This document shows, piece by piece, positions 19,199 through 28,205 of a DNA stretch of 64,000 bases. Made by a program: the position numbers and the translations under genes. The DNA comes from an uncultured Lacinutrix sp. (GTDB lineage Bacteria; Bacteroidota; Bacteroidia; Flavobacteriales; Flavobacteriaceae). Under the pieces are notes generated by a model. The model worked only from the letters and a program-made list of their open reading frames with translations. It did no database searches and had not been told where the DNA came from. Location of the stretch: assembly GCF_947500605.1 (NCBI RefSeq), contig NZ_CANMSJ010000006.1, positions 62,001-126,000 on the forward strand, given 5' to 3'. Numbering within the stretch: position 1 is the first letter of the stretch; each line of letters opens with the position of its first letter.

Positions 19199-20326
19199 CT
19201 ATCCTTTAATTCTCTTTTTTCTATTAGTTTCGTAATCTTCAAAAATCATTTCACCTAGTCCTTTTAATCCTGTATAAAAGGCTTTGCCTTGATTGGCGTG
19301 CGTAAACTCTTCTACAAATTGCATTAGATAAGGATCTTGAGCAATCATAAATGTAGTGATTGGAATATGCAATTTTCTGGCTTGTTGTGCTTGAGCATAG
19401 CATTTATTAGTGATGTATGGATTTAAACCGTTGCTATCTTTATAATAGGTTCCATCTGGCAAACGCAAACAACTTGGTTTACCATCGGTTATCATAAAAA
19501 TTTGCTTGTTGGTATTACGCTTACGACGCAATAAATCCATTGCTAATTTTAAACCAGCAACTGTGTTGGTGTGATAAGGTCCAACATTTAAGTATGGTAA
19601 ATCTTTAATTTTAATTGGCCAAGCATCATTACCAAAAACCAAAATATCTAAGGTGTCTTTTGGGTAGCGTGTTGTAATTAATTCGGCTAAAGCCATCGCT
19701 ACTTTTTTGGCAGGTGTAATTCTATCTTCACCATACAAAATCATACTATGGCTAATGTCTATCATTAACACCGTACTCATTTGCGATTTATGTGTAGTTT
19801 CCTCGACCACCAAATCGTCTTCGGTTAAATTAAAATCGCCAATACCATGATTAATTTGTGCGTTTCGCAAACTCTCTGTCATAGACACTTTATCCAAACT
19901 GTCTCCAAATTGGTAGTTTCTAAAATCGCCAGTATGCTCATCTCCTATTCCTGTACCTTTACTTTTGTGGTTTCCGGATCCGCTGCGTTTAATATTACCA
20001 AATATTTGATCTAATGCAGATTGCCTGATAGCACGCTCCGTCTTTGCTGTAATAGCATTCCCTTTTTTACCATCTGGTTTAATTTCTTCGCGTATGTAAC
20101 CTTTAGCTTTAAGATCTTCTATAAAGTCTTCAATTGTATATTCTGGAGTGGTTAATTTGTATTCTTTATCTAATTCGCGAAGCCAATCTATAGCCTCGTC
20201 AAAATCTCCAGAAGTATGTGTAATTAATTCTTTAAAAATATCAAAAAGAACCTCAAAAGGTGATTGGGAAGGTGCTTCGTATGGTTTAAATACAAAGCCT
20301 TTTTTGTGTATATTTTCTTTTTTCAT
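19199..20326 (-). CDS. VWA-domain protein, partner of the AAA ATPase
   Basis: This 375-residue protein has a C-terminal von Willebrand A domain with a complete metal-ion-dependent adhesion site: DISHSM near residue 192, a Thr in the HTNTVAG loop, and ITDGKPS near 285. The N-terminal half is charged and helical, like ChlD-type chaperone partners (IDWLRELDKEYKLTTPEYTIEDFIEDLKAKGYI). There is no signal peptide or membrane helix, so it works in the cytosol. It lies upstream of the AAA gene on the same strand, with about 155 bases between; no other gene is there. Confidence 0.85.
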   Translation of the reverse strand: MKKENIHKKGFVFKPYEAPSQSPFEVLFDIFKELITHTSGDFDEAIDWLRELDKEYKLTTPEYTIEDFIEDLKAKGYIREEIKPDGKKGNAITAKTERAIRQSALDQIFGNIKRSGSGNHKSKGTGIGDEHTGDFRNYQFGDSLDKVSMTESLRNAQINHGIGDFNLTEDDLVVEETTHKSQMSTVLMIDISHSMILYGEDRITPAKKVAMALAELITTRYPKDTLDILVFGNDAWPIKIKDLPYLNVGPYHTNTVAGLKLAMDLLRRKRNTNKQIFMITDGKPSCLRLPDGTYYKDSNGLNPYITNKCYAQAQQARKLHIPITTFMIAQDPYLMQFVEEFTHANQGKAFYTGLKGLGEMIFEDYETNRKKRIKG

Positions 20327-20347
20327 GCACTATAAAAATACGACATT

Positions 20348-20371
20348 TTAACACCAAAATAAAGGTGTTAA
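20348..20371. promoter_or_regulatory. Inverted repeat in divergent promoter region
   Basis: TTAACACC (20348-20355) and GGTGTTAA (20364-20371) are perfect complements 8 bases apart. They lie between the VWA gene start (20326, minus) and the propeller gene start (20423, plus), so one bound regulator could affect both. Confidence 0.4.
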
Positions 20372-20422
20372 CAGCTTTTTAAGATAATGTTGATTAACTT
20401 TAGGCAAACTAATCGACCCAAT

Positions 20423-23400
20423 ATGAAAAAATTATCCTTTATCTTTTTACTACTCTTCTCTTTCACAGCGTTTTCGCAAGAATTCTCAATGGATTTAGTA
20501 AAAAATATGAAACCAAGAAACATTGGACCAGGCGGTATGTCTGGTCGTGTAACAGCTATTGATGCTGTACATAGCAATCCAGATATTATGTACGTTGGTA
20601 CAGCATCTGGTGGTTTATGGAAATCAACTTCTGGAGGTATAAAATGGGAACCTATTTTCGATAAAGAAGTTACAGCTTCGGTTGGTGCAGTGGCAATACA
20701 ACAATCTAATCCAAGTGTTATTTGGGTTGGAACTGGAGAAGGTAATCCTAGAAATAGTTTAAATGGAGGCTACGGAATTTATAAATCTTTAGATGCTGGA
20801 AGAAGCTGGAAGTCGATGGGTTTAGAAAAAACACGTCACATTCATCGTGTTGTTATAGATCCTACAAACCCAAATATAGTTTATGCCGCAGCCATTGGTA
20901 GTCCTTGGGGAGAACACAGTGAGCGTGGTGTGTACAAAACTACAAATGGTGGAGAAACTTGGAGTAAAATTCTATTCGCAAATAATAAAACTGGAGCTGC
21001 AGATTTGGTTATGGACCCATCGAATCCTAACAAATTAATTGCAACACTTTGGGAACACAAACGTGAACCTTGGTTTTTTAATTCAGGAGGAAAAGGCTCT
21101 GGTTTACATATTACTCATGATGGTGGTAAAACATGGAAAAAAATTACAGAGAAAGAAGGTTTTCCTAAAGGAGAATTAGGCAGAATTGGTGTAGCAATTG
21201 CTCCAAATAAGCCAAACATAATTTATGCTTTAGTTGAAGCAAAAAAGAATGCATTGTACAAAAGTGAAGATGGTGGTTTTAGTTGGAAAAAAATTAATGA
21301 TAAAAGCGATATTGGAAACAGACCTTTTTACTATTCTGAAATTTATGTCGATCCTCAAAATGAAAACAGAGTGTATTCTGTTTTTACCTATATAAATGTA
21401 AGTGAAGATGGTGGTAAAAACTTTAAACAGTTAATGCCTGCTTATGGTGTTAGTAATGGTGTGCACCCAGATCATCACGCATGGTGGATTCATCCTGAAA
21501 ATGGAAATTTTATGATAGATGGGAACGATGGTGGAATGAATATTACTAAAGATGGTGGAAAATCCTGGCGTTTTATTGGTAATATGCCTGTTGCACAGTT
21601 TTATCATATTAATGTAGATAACGAATTTCCTTATAATGTTTATGGAGGTATGCAAGACAATGGTTCTTGGCGTGGTCCTGCTTACGTTTGGAAAGCGCAA
21701 GGTATTAGAAATAGCTATTGGCAAGAAATAAGCTTTGGTGATGGTTTTGATGTTATTCCAGATCGCGACGACTCGAGATACGGTTGGACGATGAGTCAAC
21801 AAGGAAATGTAAGTCGTTACGATTGGCAAACAGGAAATAATTATGGTGTGCAACCTACCCATCCAGATGCAGATGTTTTACTTCGTTTTAATTGGAATTC
21901 AGCAATAAATATAGATCCTTTTAGTAATAAAACACTTTATTTTGGAAGTCAGTTTGTGCACAAATCGAACGACAAAGGTGATACTTGGACTGTAATTTCT
22001 CCAGATTTAACAACCAACGATCCCGAAAAACTAAAACAACGTGATAGTGGTGGAATAACCATTGATGCTACGGGAGCCGAAAACCACTGTACTATTTTAG
22101 TTATAGAACCTTCTCCTGTTGAAAAAGATATGCTATGGGTTGGAACCGACGATGGTAAAGTACATATTACCCAAAATGGTGGTAAAACATGGAATGATGT
22201 TAGTACTAATTTAAAAGGCTTACCAAAAGGCAGTTGGATAGTACAAATAAAAGCAAGTAATAAGAAAAAAGGCGAAGCGCTTTTAGTTGCAAACGATTAC
22301 AGACGTTTTAATTTTGAACCGTATGCTTACCGAACTAAAAACTACGGGAAATCTTGGGAACACATTGTGGATAAAAACGATGTTAAAAGTTATACTTTAT
22401 CTATAGTTGAAGATTTAGAAGAACCCAACCTGCTCTTTCTTGGAACAGATGATGGATTATACATATCAATAAATGCGGGACAAAAATGGACAAAATGGAC
22501 CGAAGGTTTCCCAACAGTACCTGTAAAAGATTTGGTTATTCATCCAAGAGAACACGATTTAGTCATTGGAACTTTTGGTCGTGCTGCATGGGTTATTGAC
22601 GACATTAGACCGTTACGAGCAATTACTAAAAAAGAAACTACAAATACTAAACTAGAATTATTCTCACCTCCTACTGCTTACAAGGCCGCTTACCAACAAG
22701 CAACTGGTAGCCGTTTTGGTGCCGATGCTATGTATTCTGGAGACAACAGAGGTTCGGGAGGACGCTTTAGGTATTATGTAAAAGTGGATAACGCAGCTAA
22801 AGAAGTAGAGAAAAAAACTAACGACAAAGATGATGTAGAAGCTACAGAAAAAGATGAAAATGCAGTTAAATGGGATTCTATAACACTGAAAATTTATGAT
22901 AACGATAAATTAATTAGAACCTTAAAACGTAAAACTCCTGACTCGACAGGTATTTATAATTGGACTTGGTACTTACGTGAAAAAGGTGTCGATTATCCTT
23001 CAAAATCTATTAGAAAAAGAAAGAATGAACCAGGAGGAGTTTCGGTTAAACCAGGAACTTATAAAGCTGTGATGCATTATGGCAATATAACTTCGGAAGA
23101 ATTAATTGTTGTAAAAGAAGATCCAAGAATTAATGTTTCAACAGAAAACACAAGCGAAGTTTATTCAGCATTAAAAAATATTGAAACCTTAAAACAAACA
23201 ATGGCAGATGCTACAAAGCAACTTGCTGAAAGTAAAAAAACTGCTGAAAAATATAAAAAAAACCTCAGCACTTTAGATAAAGAAAAATACAAAGAAGAGA
23301 TAAAAGCATCTAAAGATATTATTAAAAAGATTGACGAATTATTTTCTATTTACTTTGGTAAAGAAGACGAGCGTCAAGGTATTACACGTAGTAATTTACC

Positions 23401-23626
23401 AACAGTTAGTTCTAGATTAAATAAAGTTAATGGTTACATTAGATCGAGACAAAACGGATTATCTATTACAGAAACTACATTATTAAATCATGCAAAAAAA
23501 GCATTAAGTGATGCTTTATCTCAAACAAATGTATTTTTTAATACAGAATGGAGTACTTATAAAGATAGAATTGAAAATTTAAAAGTTTCAGAATTTAAAG
23601 AAGTAAAAGAATTTAAAATAGATTAA
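20423..23626 (+). CDS. Secreted VPS10/sortilin-like beta-propeller protein
   Basis: This protein has 1,067 residues from ATG 20423, which gives a clean signal peptide (KKLSFIFLLLFSFTAFSQ); an ATG at 20387 would add 12 residues in front of it. The first ~750 residues are a run of BNR/Asp-box type repeats (SxDGGxxW patterns such as THDGGKTWKK, SEDGGFSWKK, TKDGGKSWRF, TQNGGKTWND), the sortilin N-terminal type propeller. The remainder is a beta region followed by a helical, lysine-rich segment (about 910-1,000). Relatives are annotated as glycosyl hydrolases because of the Asp boxes, but no catalytic residues can be assigned and such proteins may be binding scaffolds. It is predicted to be exported; no sorting domain is visible. 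Confidence 0.8.
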   Translation: MKKLSFIFLLLFSFTAFSQEFSMDLVKNMKPRNIGPGGMSGRVTAIDAVHSNPDIMYVGTASGGLWKSTSGGIKWEPIFDKEVTASVGAVAIQQSNPSVIWVGTGEGNPRNSLNGGYGIYKSLDAGRSWKSMGLEKTRHIHRVVIDPTNPNIVYAAAIGSPWGEHSERGVYKTTNGGETWSKILFANNKTGAADLVMDPSNPNKLIATLWEHKREPWFFNSGGKGSGLHITHDGGKTWKKITEKEGFPKGELGRIGVAIAPNKPNIIYALVEAKKNALYKSEDGGFSWKKINDKSDIGNRPFYYSEIYVDPQNENRVYSVFTYINVSEDGGKNFKQLMPAYGVSNGVHPDHHAWWIHPENGNFMIDGNDGGMNITKDGGKSWRFIGNMPVAQFYHINVDNEFPYNVYGGMQDNGSWRGPAYVWKAQGIRNSYWQEISFGDGFDVIPDRDDSRYGWTMSQQGNVSRYDWQTGNNYGVQPTHPDADVLLRFNWNSAINIDPFSNKTLYFGSQFVHKSNDKGDTWTVISPDLTTNDPEKLKQRDSGGITIDATGAENHCTILVIEPSPVEKDMLWVGTDDGKVHITQNGGKTWNDVSTNLKGLPKGSWIVQIKASNKKKGEALLVANDYRRFNFEPYAYRTKNYGKSWEHIVDKNDVKSYTLSIVEDLEEPNLLFLGTDDGLYISINAGQKWTKWTEGFPTVPVKDLVIHPREHDLVIGTFGRAAWVIDDIRPLRAITKKETTNTKLELFSPPTAYKAAYQQATGSRFGADAMYSGDNRGSGGRFRYYVKVDNAAKEVEKKTNDKDDVEATEKDENAVKWDSITLKIYDNDKLIRTLKRKTPDSTGIYNWTWYLREKGVDYPSKSIRKRKNEPGGVSVKPGTYKAVMHYGNITSEELIVVKEDPRINVSTENTSEVYSALKNIETLKQTMADATKQLAESKKTAEKYKKNLSTLDKEKYKEEIKASKDIIKKIDELFSIYFGKEDERQGITRSNLPTVSSRLNKVNGYIRSRQNGLSITETTLLNHAKKALSDALSQTNVFFNTEWSTYKDRIENLKVSEFKEVKEFKID

Positions 23627-23630
23627 TAAT

Positions 23631-23672
23631 AGGAAGTTTCTTGCTTAAAAGCATTAATAACCTTAACTTCCT
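23631..23672. repeat. Inverted repeat ahead of sodC
   Basis: AGGAAGTT (23631-23638) pairs with AACTTCCT (23665-23672), with a smaller hairpin TGCTT/AAGCA inside. There is no T run. It could be an operator or an mRNA structure of the sodC-sigma operon. Confidence 0.4.
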
Positions 23673-23699
23673 ACATTAAAACTAAAACAAAAAACAACC

Positions 23700-24257
23700 A
23701 TGAAAAAAATAGTATTATTCTCATTATTAGCCGTTTTTGCTTTCACTACAAGCTGTAAAAAAGACGCAAAAGATAAAGTTGAACCTGTAACTAAAGCAGA
23801 GAAAGCTGTTAAAGTAAAATTTGCACTATCTCCAAAAAGCGGAAGTACCGTAAAAGGTAACGTAGTATTTACTCAAGAAGATGGTAAAGTTGAAATGACT
23901 GCCGTTTTAGAAGGTTTAAATCCTGGAGAACATGCAATACACATTCACCAAACTGCAGATTGCTCATCGGATGATGGAAAATCTTCTGGAGGACACTGGA
24001 ACCCAACAGGACAGCCACATGGCAAATGGGGAGCAACAGAAGGATACCACAAAGGAGACATAGGTAATTTTACTGCCGATGCTAATGGTTTTGCAGTAGT
24101 TAACAAAACAACAGATGAATGGTGTATTGGTTGTGGTGACGACACAAAAGATGTTTTAGGGAAAGCCATAATTGTACACGAAGGTGTAGACGATTTCACT
24201 TCTCAACCAAGCGGTGCTGCTGGAAGCAGAGTAAGTTGTGGAGGTATTATTCAATAA
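23700..24257 (+). CDS. sodC: Cu/Zn superoxide dismutase, lipoprotein
   Basis: This 185-residue dismutase removes superoxide in the periplasm or at the outer membrane. The N terminus is a lipoprotein signal (LLAVFAFTTSCKK, lipid Cys at about residue 19). Metal-site motifs are complete: HAIHIHQTADCSS with copper His, GGHWNPTGQPHGKWG, HKGDIGNF, and the disulfide and Arg region SGAAGSRVSCGGI at the C terminus. It is followed 13 bases later by an ECF sigma gene, so oxidative defence and envelope-stress signalling may share a transcript. Confidence 0.95.
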   Translation: MKKIVLFSLLAVFAFTTSCKKDAKDKVEPVTKAEKAVKVKFALSPKSGSTVKGNVVFTQEDGKVEMTAVLEGLNPGEHAIHIHQTADCSSDDGKSSGGHWNPTGQPHGKWGATEGYHKGDIGNFTADANGFAVVNKTTDEWCIGCGDDTKDVLGKAIIVHEGVDDFTSQPSGAAGSRVSCGGIIQ

Positions 24258-24270
24258 TTAAAAAACATAT

Positions 24271-24801
24271 ATGCAATTAGAAGCATTAGTAATTAAATTT
24301 CAGCAAAAAGACGAACGCGCTTTTGAAACCTTATACAACATGTACAGCGAAAGCATGCATGGTGTTATATATAATATCGTTAGAGACCACGATATTGCTC
24401 AAGAAGTTATGCAAGATGTTTTTATAAAAGCATGGCATAAAGCAGACTCTTACAATTCTAGTAAAGGCCGTTTTTTTACTTGGATTCTTAATATTGCAAG
24501 AAATGCTGCCATAGACAAAACACGATCTAAAAGCTTTAAAAACAGTTCTAAAAACCTTAATGCCGATTACTTCGTAGATATACTACCAACTCAAGATAAC
24601 CTCGACAACTCTACCGATGCTATAGGCATTGCTAAATTTGTTGGGAAACTAGCCGAAAAATGTAAAAAGGTTATAGACCTACTTTACTTTAAAGGTTATA
24701 CGCAAAAAGAAGCGTCAGAAACACTAGACATGCCTATTGGGACCATTAAAACTCACAATAGAAATTGTATTAAGGAATTAAGAGAAATGGTATTAAATTA
24801 A
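24271..24801 (+). CDS. ECF-type RNA polymerase sigma factor
   Basis: This 176-residue sigma-70 family protein contains only regions 2 and 4. Region 2 is ALVIKFQQKDERAFETLYNMY and DHDIAQEVMQDVFIKAWHKADSY with TWILNIARNAAIDKTR after it. Region 4 is LLYFKGYTQKEASETLDMPIGTIKTHNRNCIKELR. Its stop is one base from the start of the anti-sigma gene, the usual coupling. Targets are unknown; candidates are this operon and the convergent DUF4331/TonB unit. Confidence 0.92.
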   Translation: MQLEALVIKFQQKDERAFETLYNMYSESMHGVIYNIVRDHDIAQEVMQDVFIKAWHKADSYNSSKGRFFTWILNIARNAAIDKTRSKSFKNSSKNLNADYFVDILPTQDNLDNSTDAIGIAKFVGKLAEKCKKVIDLLYFKGYTQKEASETLDMPIGTIKTHNRNCIKELREMVLN

Positions 24802-24802
24802 A

Positions 24803-25600
24803 ATGGAAAAAGAAAAATACATCGCATCCGGAATATTAGAACTTTATGTTGCTGGTTCACTTAGTGAAGCAGAGAACAAAGAAGTTTATAATATGATGCT
24901 AGAACATCCAGAAGTACTCCAAGAAGTTTTAGACATAGAAGCTGCAATAGTTAAATTAACTAAAGCTGCAGCGCCTAAAGATAAAGTGACTTTTAACTCT
25001 ATATTAAATAAATTAAAAGGTACAGATAACGATACTAAGGTAGTAAAGCTTAATAAGCCTAAAAGCAATTGGTCTAGTTATACAGGTTGGGCTGCCGCTG
25101 TAATTTTAGGAGGTGGATTATTATGGATGAATAACCAAAATAGCACACTAGAAACTCAAATTACTGAGATACAAATTGAAAAAGATTTCTTTGAAACGCA
25201 AATAGAAGATTTAAATTCTGATTTAGCTGACTCTAAGAAAATAATAAATGTATTTAGAGATAAGGATATTATTAGCGTGCCACTTGCTGGACAGGCTGTT
25301 TATCCTGAAGCTTATGCAAAAGCCTATTGGAATAAAGCAGACAAAACTGTTTATTTAGATTTAGCAGGTTTACCAGAACCTCCAGAAGGTAAAGTTTACC
25401 AAGTTTGGTCTTTAACTTTAAATCCGCTTACGCCAACAAGTTTAGGTACCATTGATAATTTTAAAGGTGATGATAATAAAATATTTAACCTTGAGAATGC
25501 AAACGAGTCTCAAGCCTTTGGTATTACATTAGAACCTGAAGGAGGAAGTGTTTCTCCTACTCTTGAACAACTATATACTTTAGGAGTTATAGAGTCTTAA
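24803..25600 (+). CDS. Anti-sigma factor, RskA type
   Basis: This 265-residue membrane protein pairs with the sigma gene just upstream. Layout: a cytosolic N domain (ASGILELYVAGSLSEAENKEVYNMMLEHPEV), one transmembrane helix near residues 90-110 (YTGWAAAVILGGGLLWM), a coiled-coil stretch (STLETQITEIQIEKDFFETQIEDLNSDL, about 113-145), and a periplasmic RskA domain (PPEGKVYQVWSL ... SLGTIDNF ... FGITLEPEGGS). It should hold the sigma factor inactive until a periplasmic signal arrives. A terminator follows. Confidence 0.88.
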   Translation: MEKEKYIASGILELYVAGSLSEAENKEVYNMMLEHPEVLQEVLDIEAAIVKLTKAAAPKDKVTFNSILNKLKGTDNDTKVVKLNKPKSNWSSYTGWAAAVILGGGLLWMNNQNSTLETQITEIQIEKDFFETQIEDLNSDLADSKKIINVFRDKDIISVPLAGQAVYPEAYAKAYWNKADKTVYLDLAGLPEPPEGKVYQVWSLTLNPLTPTSLGTIDNFKGDDNKIFNLENANESQAFGITLEPEGGSVSPTLEQLYTLGVIES

Positions 25601-25620
25601 TAATAAAATTACACTTACTT

Positions 25621-25657
25621 AAATAGCCTCGAATATATATTCGAGGCTATTTTTTTG
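25621..25657 (+). terminator. Terminator of the sodC-sigma-anti-sigma operon
   Basis: A long stem built on ATAGCCTCGA (25623-25632) with TCGAGGCTAT (25641-25650), extended by A/T pairs in the loop, is followed by seven T. Confidence 0.9.
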
Positions 25658-25734
25658 TGATCAATTACCAGCTACGTTTTATTGTAAAAACTAATAAGCT
25701 TAAACCATCTGGTGTTACTACTTATATTTATCCA

Positions 25735-25765
25735 AATAAAAAGGCTCAAACTAAATGTTTGAGCC
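25735..25765 (-). terminator. Minus-strand terminator of the TonB receptor unit
   Basis: The stem GGCTCAAAC (25743-25751) / GTTTGAGCC (25757-25765) is followed, on the minus strand, by TTTTTATTT. It is about 190 bases past the TonB gene stop. Confidence 0.7.
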
Positions 25766-25771
25766 TATAGA

Positions 25772-25818
25772 AGAAAGTCCTTACTTATCTAGTTAAGAAA
25801 ATAAGTAAGACACTTTCT
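25772..25818 (-). other. Extended hairpin in the 3' UTR of the TonB receptor transcript
   Basis: Two nested perfect arms, AGAAAGT/ACTTTCT (7 bp) and CTTACTTAT/ATAAGTAAG (9 bp), are separated only by a small bulge. The hairpin sits just before the terminator. No known RNA family is recognised. Confidence 0.45.
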
Positions 25819-25951
25819 AATCAACCAACAAAAAAACAAACAAAACTTCTAACTTTTTCATAGCGTAGACTTTATATTTTATTGACTGTATACTGATTAC
25901 AAACTACTTACGTAATAAGTAATCTTTCGGTTTTAAATTAAACACCTTTTC

Positions 25952-28198
25952 TTAAAATTTATAAGTTAAAGAAGCTTTAGCGTTAAATGGTGTACCAGGT
26001 GTAAAGTGAATTTCTTCAACAGACTCAGTTTCATTTTGTAATCTAGATTCTGTTAAAAACTGTGTCTCATTCCACTCTGTATCAAATACATTTTCGATTG
26101 CAATACCTAAAGTAAGATTAGAACTCACCTTATAATTTAAATTAAAATCTGTTACAAAATAACCTTTGGCAGTAACAGAGTAATCTTCGTTTGCAGCTCT
26201 ATCATCTAAAAAACGATAACGTAATGCTCCAGAAAACCCTTTATAATCGTTTAAAGCTAAACCACCTACTAACGTAAAACTTGGTGCTAATGGAATATAA
26301 TCTTCACCATCATTATCTTCTACACTTCTTGCTTTAGTTAATGTCGCATCTGTATTAAAATATAAGTAATCATTTAATTGGTATCTAACACCTAGATCTA
26401 AACCTAAACGTTCTGTTTTTCCGCTAGGTTCTACAATTCCTGCATCTCCAACGTAAACAAACTCTTGTTCTAAAAATAGATACCAAGCTGTCGTATTTAT
26501 CACCAAATCTTTAGTTGGCTTCCACACATTACCAAAATCTACGCCATAAGCTTTTGGTAAAACATCTTTACCTGCTTGGCTTACTACTACTCTAGTATCG
26601 TTAGAATGGAAACCAATTCCAGACTTTAAGAACCATTGTAAATTATTGTTTTGGTTGTACTGCACATTCAGTTTAGGTAATAATGCTGTTTTAGTTTCAG
26701 AAAGTGTTTCATAACTTTCGGTTAGTGCATCATTATATAAAAACTTAAAATATTCAAGTCTTAAACCTGGTGTCACTTTAAATTTACCTAAATAGAATTC
26801 AGCTTTAAAATACCCAAAAGCATTGGTTTGATTAATATCACCCAATTGAATGTAATTTAAAGTCGTATTTCGGTTTAAAGTATGCGATAATTCTACATCA
26901 TCTACTCTATCATGCCTTAATCCGAATCCACTAGTGGTTTCAATAATACTGCTATTAAAAGCATTTTTCTTTTTAATTTCGGTATTAAAACCAAAAATTG
27001 AACGCTCTTCTTTTTGCTTAATTTGATCTCCGTTTATTGGATCGTCTAGAAAAAATGTGAAGTTTGAATACAGCTCGAAATCATAATACGAATAAAACGC
27101 ATTCGACTTTACCGTCATGTCATCACTAGCAAAAAGCTTATGTTCTAAGTTTATATTTGTTCTGCTAGTATTACCTCCTTCGGTATCATCTATAGCACCA
27201 AATCTATTTATTTGTCCGCTTTCTACTGCACGTACAGGAATTTGACCAGAAGCATCCCAACGGCTAGTAAAGTGTGTCACTGTTGCAGATACTTTGTTTT
27301 TATTTTCGATTAAAGAAGTATACTTTCCTATAAGGTTTAATCTATTAAAGTTTTGCGAGGTGTTAAAAGGCCCATCTGTTTCAATGTACTCAATACCTGC
27401 ATAAGCATTACTTTTACTGTTTCTATCTGTAAGATTAAATAACCCTAGCGTTCTTATGGTATTAAAATCTCCATAAGATACCTTTACAAGATTACTTTCA
27501 AGACTGCTTTTTGTTTTAAAATCGATATAACCAGCCGTTGTAAAATCTTTTGCTTGTGCGTAATACGGTCCTTTTCCAAAATTAATATTATCTATTGTTT
27601 CTGGAATTACAAAGTGTAAATCGCTATAACCTTGCCCATGAGCATGAGAGATATTATTTACGGGTATTCCATCTACATTTATAGAAACATCTGTTCCATG
27701 ATCGATATCGAAACCTCTAAGAAAAATTTGTTCTGCTTTACCGCCACCTGCATGCTGACCAATAATTAGTCCTGGTACTTTTCTTAAAACTTCTTGAGAA
27801 GAATTAATAGGTGTTGTTTGCAAATCTACTTTTGCAAGTGTGTTTAAAATGTTTTTTTGTTCTGTTAAAACAAGTTCATCAAGTTGAAATATTTTAGAAT
27901 CTAAATCTATACTCAACGTCTCGTTAAAATCTTGTTGCCCCAAGATAATCTCTTGTTTTTTAAAGCCTAATAAACTTACTGATAATGTGTCACCTACTTT
28001 ATTGTTTTCTAATACAAAGTATCCATTTTCTGCTGTATGTGCGTGTGCCTCTGTATTTAGATTATAAATATAGGCTGCGCTTAAAGGTTGGTTGTTATTA
28101 TAAACATGACCTTTAATTTGTTGTGCAGAAACTACTTTGAAACTTAGAAAAAAAACAAAGCACAACGCGATTTGCATGATACTCTTTAAATTTTTCAT
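25952..28198 (-). CDS. TonB-dependent outer membrane receptor
   Basis: This 748-residue receptor has a signal peptide (ALCFVFFLSFKVVSAQ), a carboxypeptidase-regulatory-like beta domain (about 28-105, GHVYNNNQPLSAAYIYNLN), a plug (GQHAGGGKAEQIFLRGFDIDHGTDVSINVDGIPVNNISHAHGQGY, split here by commentary: plug core RGFDIDHGT and VDGIPVNN) and a 22-strand barrel ending in a terminal aromatic (SLTYKF). A His-rich turn follows the plug motif (SHAHGQGY). The substrate is unknown. It is the last gene of a four-gene minus-strand unit, 7 bases after the TPR lipoprotein gene; the unit starts with two DUF4331-type genes. Confidence 0.9.
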   Translation of the reverse strand: MKNLKSIMQIALCFVFFLSFKVVSAQQIKGHVYNNNQPLSAAYIYNLNTEAHAHTAENGYFVLENNKVGDTLSVSLLGFKKQEIILGQQDFNETLSIDLDSKIFQLDELVLTEQKNILNTLAKVDLQTTPINSSQEVLRKVPGLIIGQHAGGGKAEQIFLRGFDIDHGTDVSINVDGIPVNNISHAHGQGYSDLHFVIPETIDNINFGKGPYYAQAKDFTTAGYIDFKTKSSLESNLVKVSYGDFNTIRTLGLFNLTDRNSKSNAYAGIEYIETDGPFNTSQNFNRLNLIGKYTSLIENKNKVSATVTHFTSRWDASGQIPVRAVESGQINRFGAIDDTEGGNTSRTNINLEHKLFASDDMTVKSNAFYSYYDFELYSNFTFFLDDPINGDQIKQKEERSIFGFNTEIKKKNAFNSSIIETTSGFGLRHDRVDDVELSHTLNRNTTLNYIQLGDINQTNAFGYFKAEFYLGKFKVTPGLRLEYFKFLYNDALTESYETLSETKTALLPKLNVQYNQNNNLQWFLKSGIGFHSNDTRVVVSQAGKDVLPKAYGVDFGNVWKPTKDLVINTTAWYLFLEQEFVYVGDAGIVEPSGKTERLGLDLGVRYQLNDYLYFNTDATLTKARSVEDNDGEDYIPLAPSFTLVGGLALNDYKGFSGALRYRFLDDRAANEDYSVTAKGYFVTDFNLNYKVSSNLTLGIAIENVFDTEWNETQFLTESRLQNETESVEEIHFTPGTPFNAKASLTYKF

Positions 28199-28205
28199 TT
28201 TTTAA

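Noticed and set aside
17576-20326. AAA/VWA pair considered as true magnesium chelatase
   Set aside because: No H subunit or porphyrin genes, and the pair occurs in non-photosynthetic bacteria; a MoxR-VWA function is more likely.
21431-21862. 143-residue minus frame inside the propeller gene
   Set aside because: Antisense shadow, rich in Ile/Thr/Ser as expected from the complementary strand.
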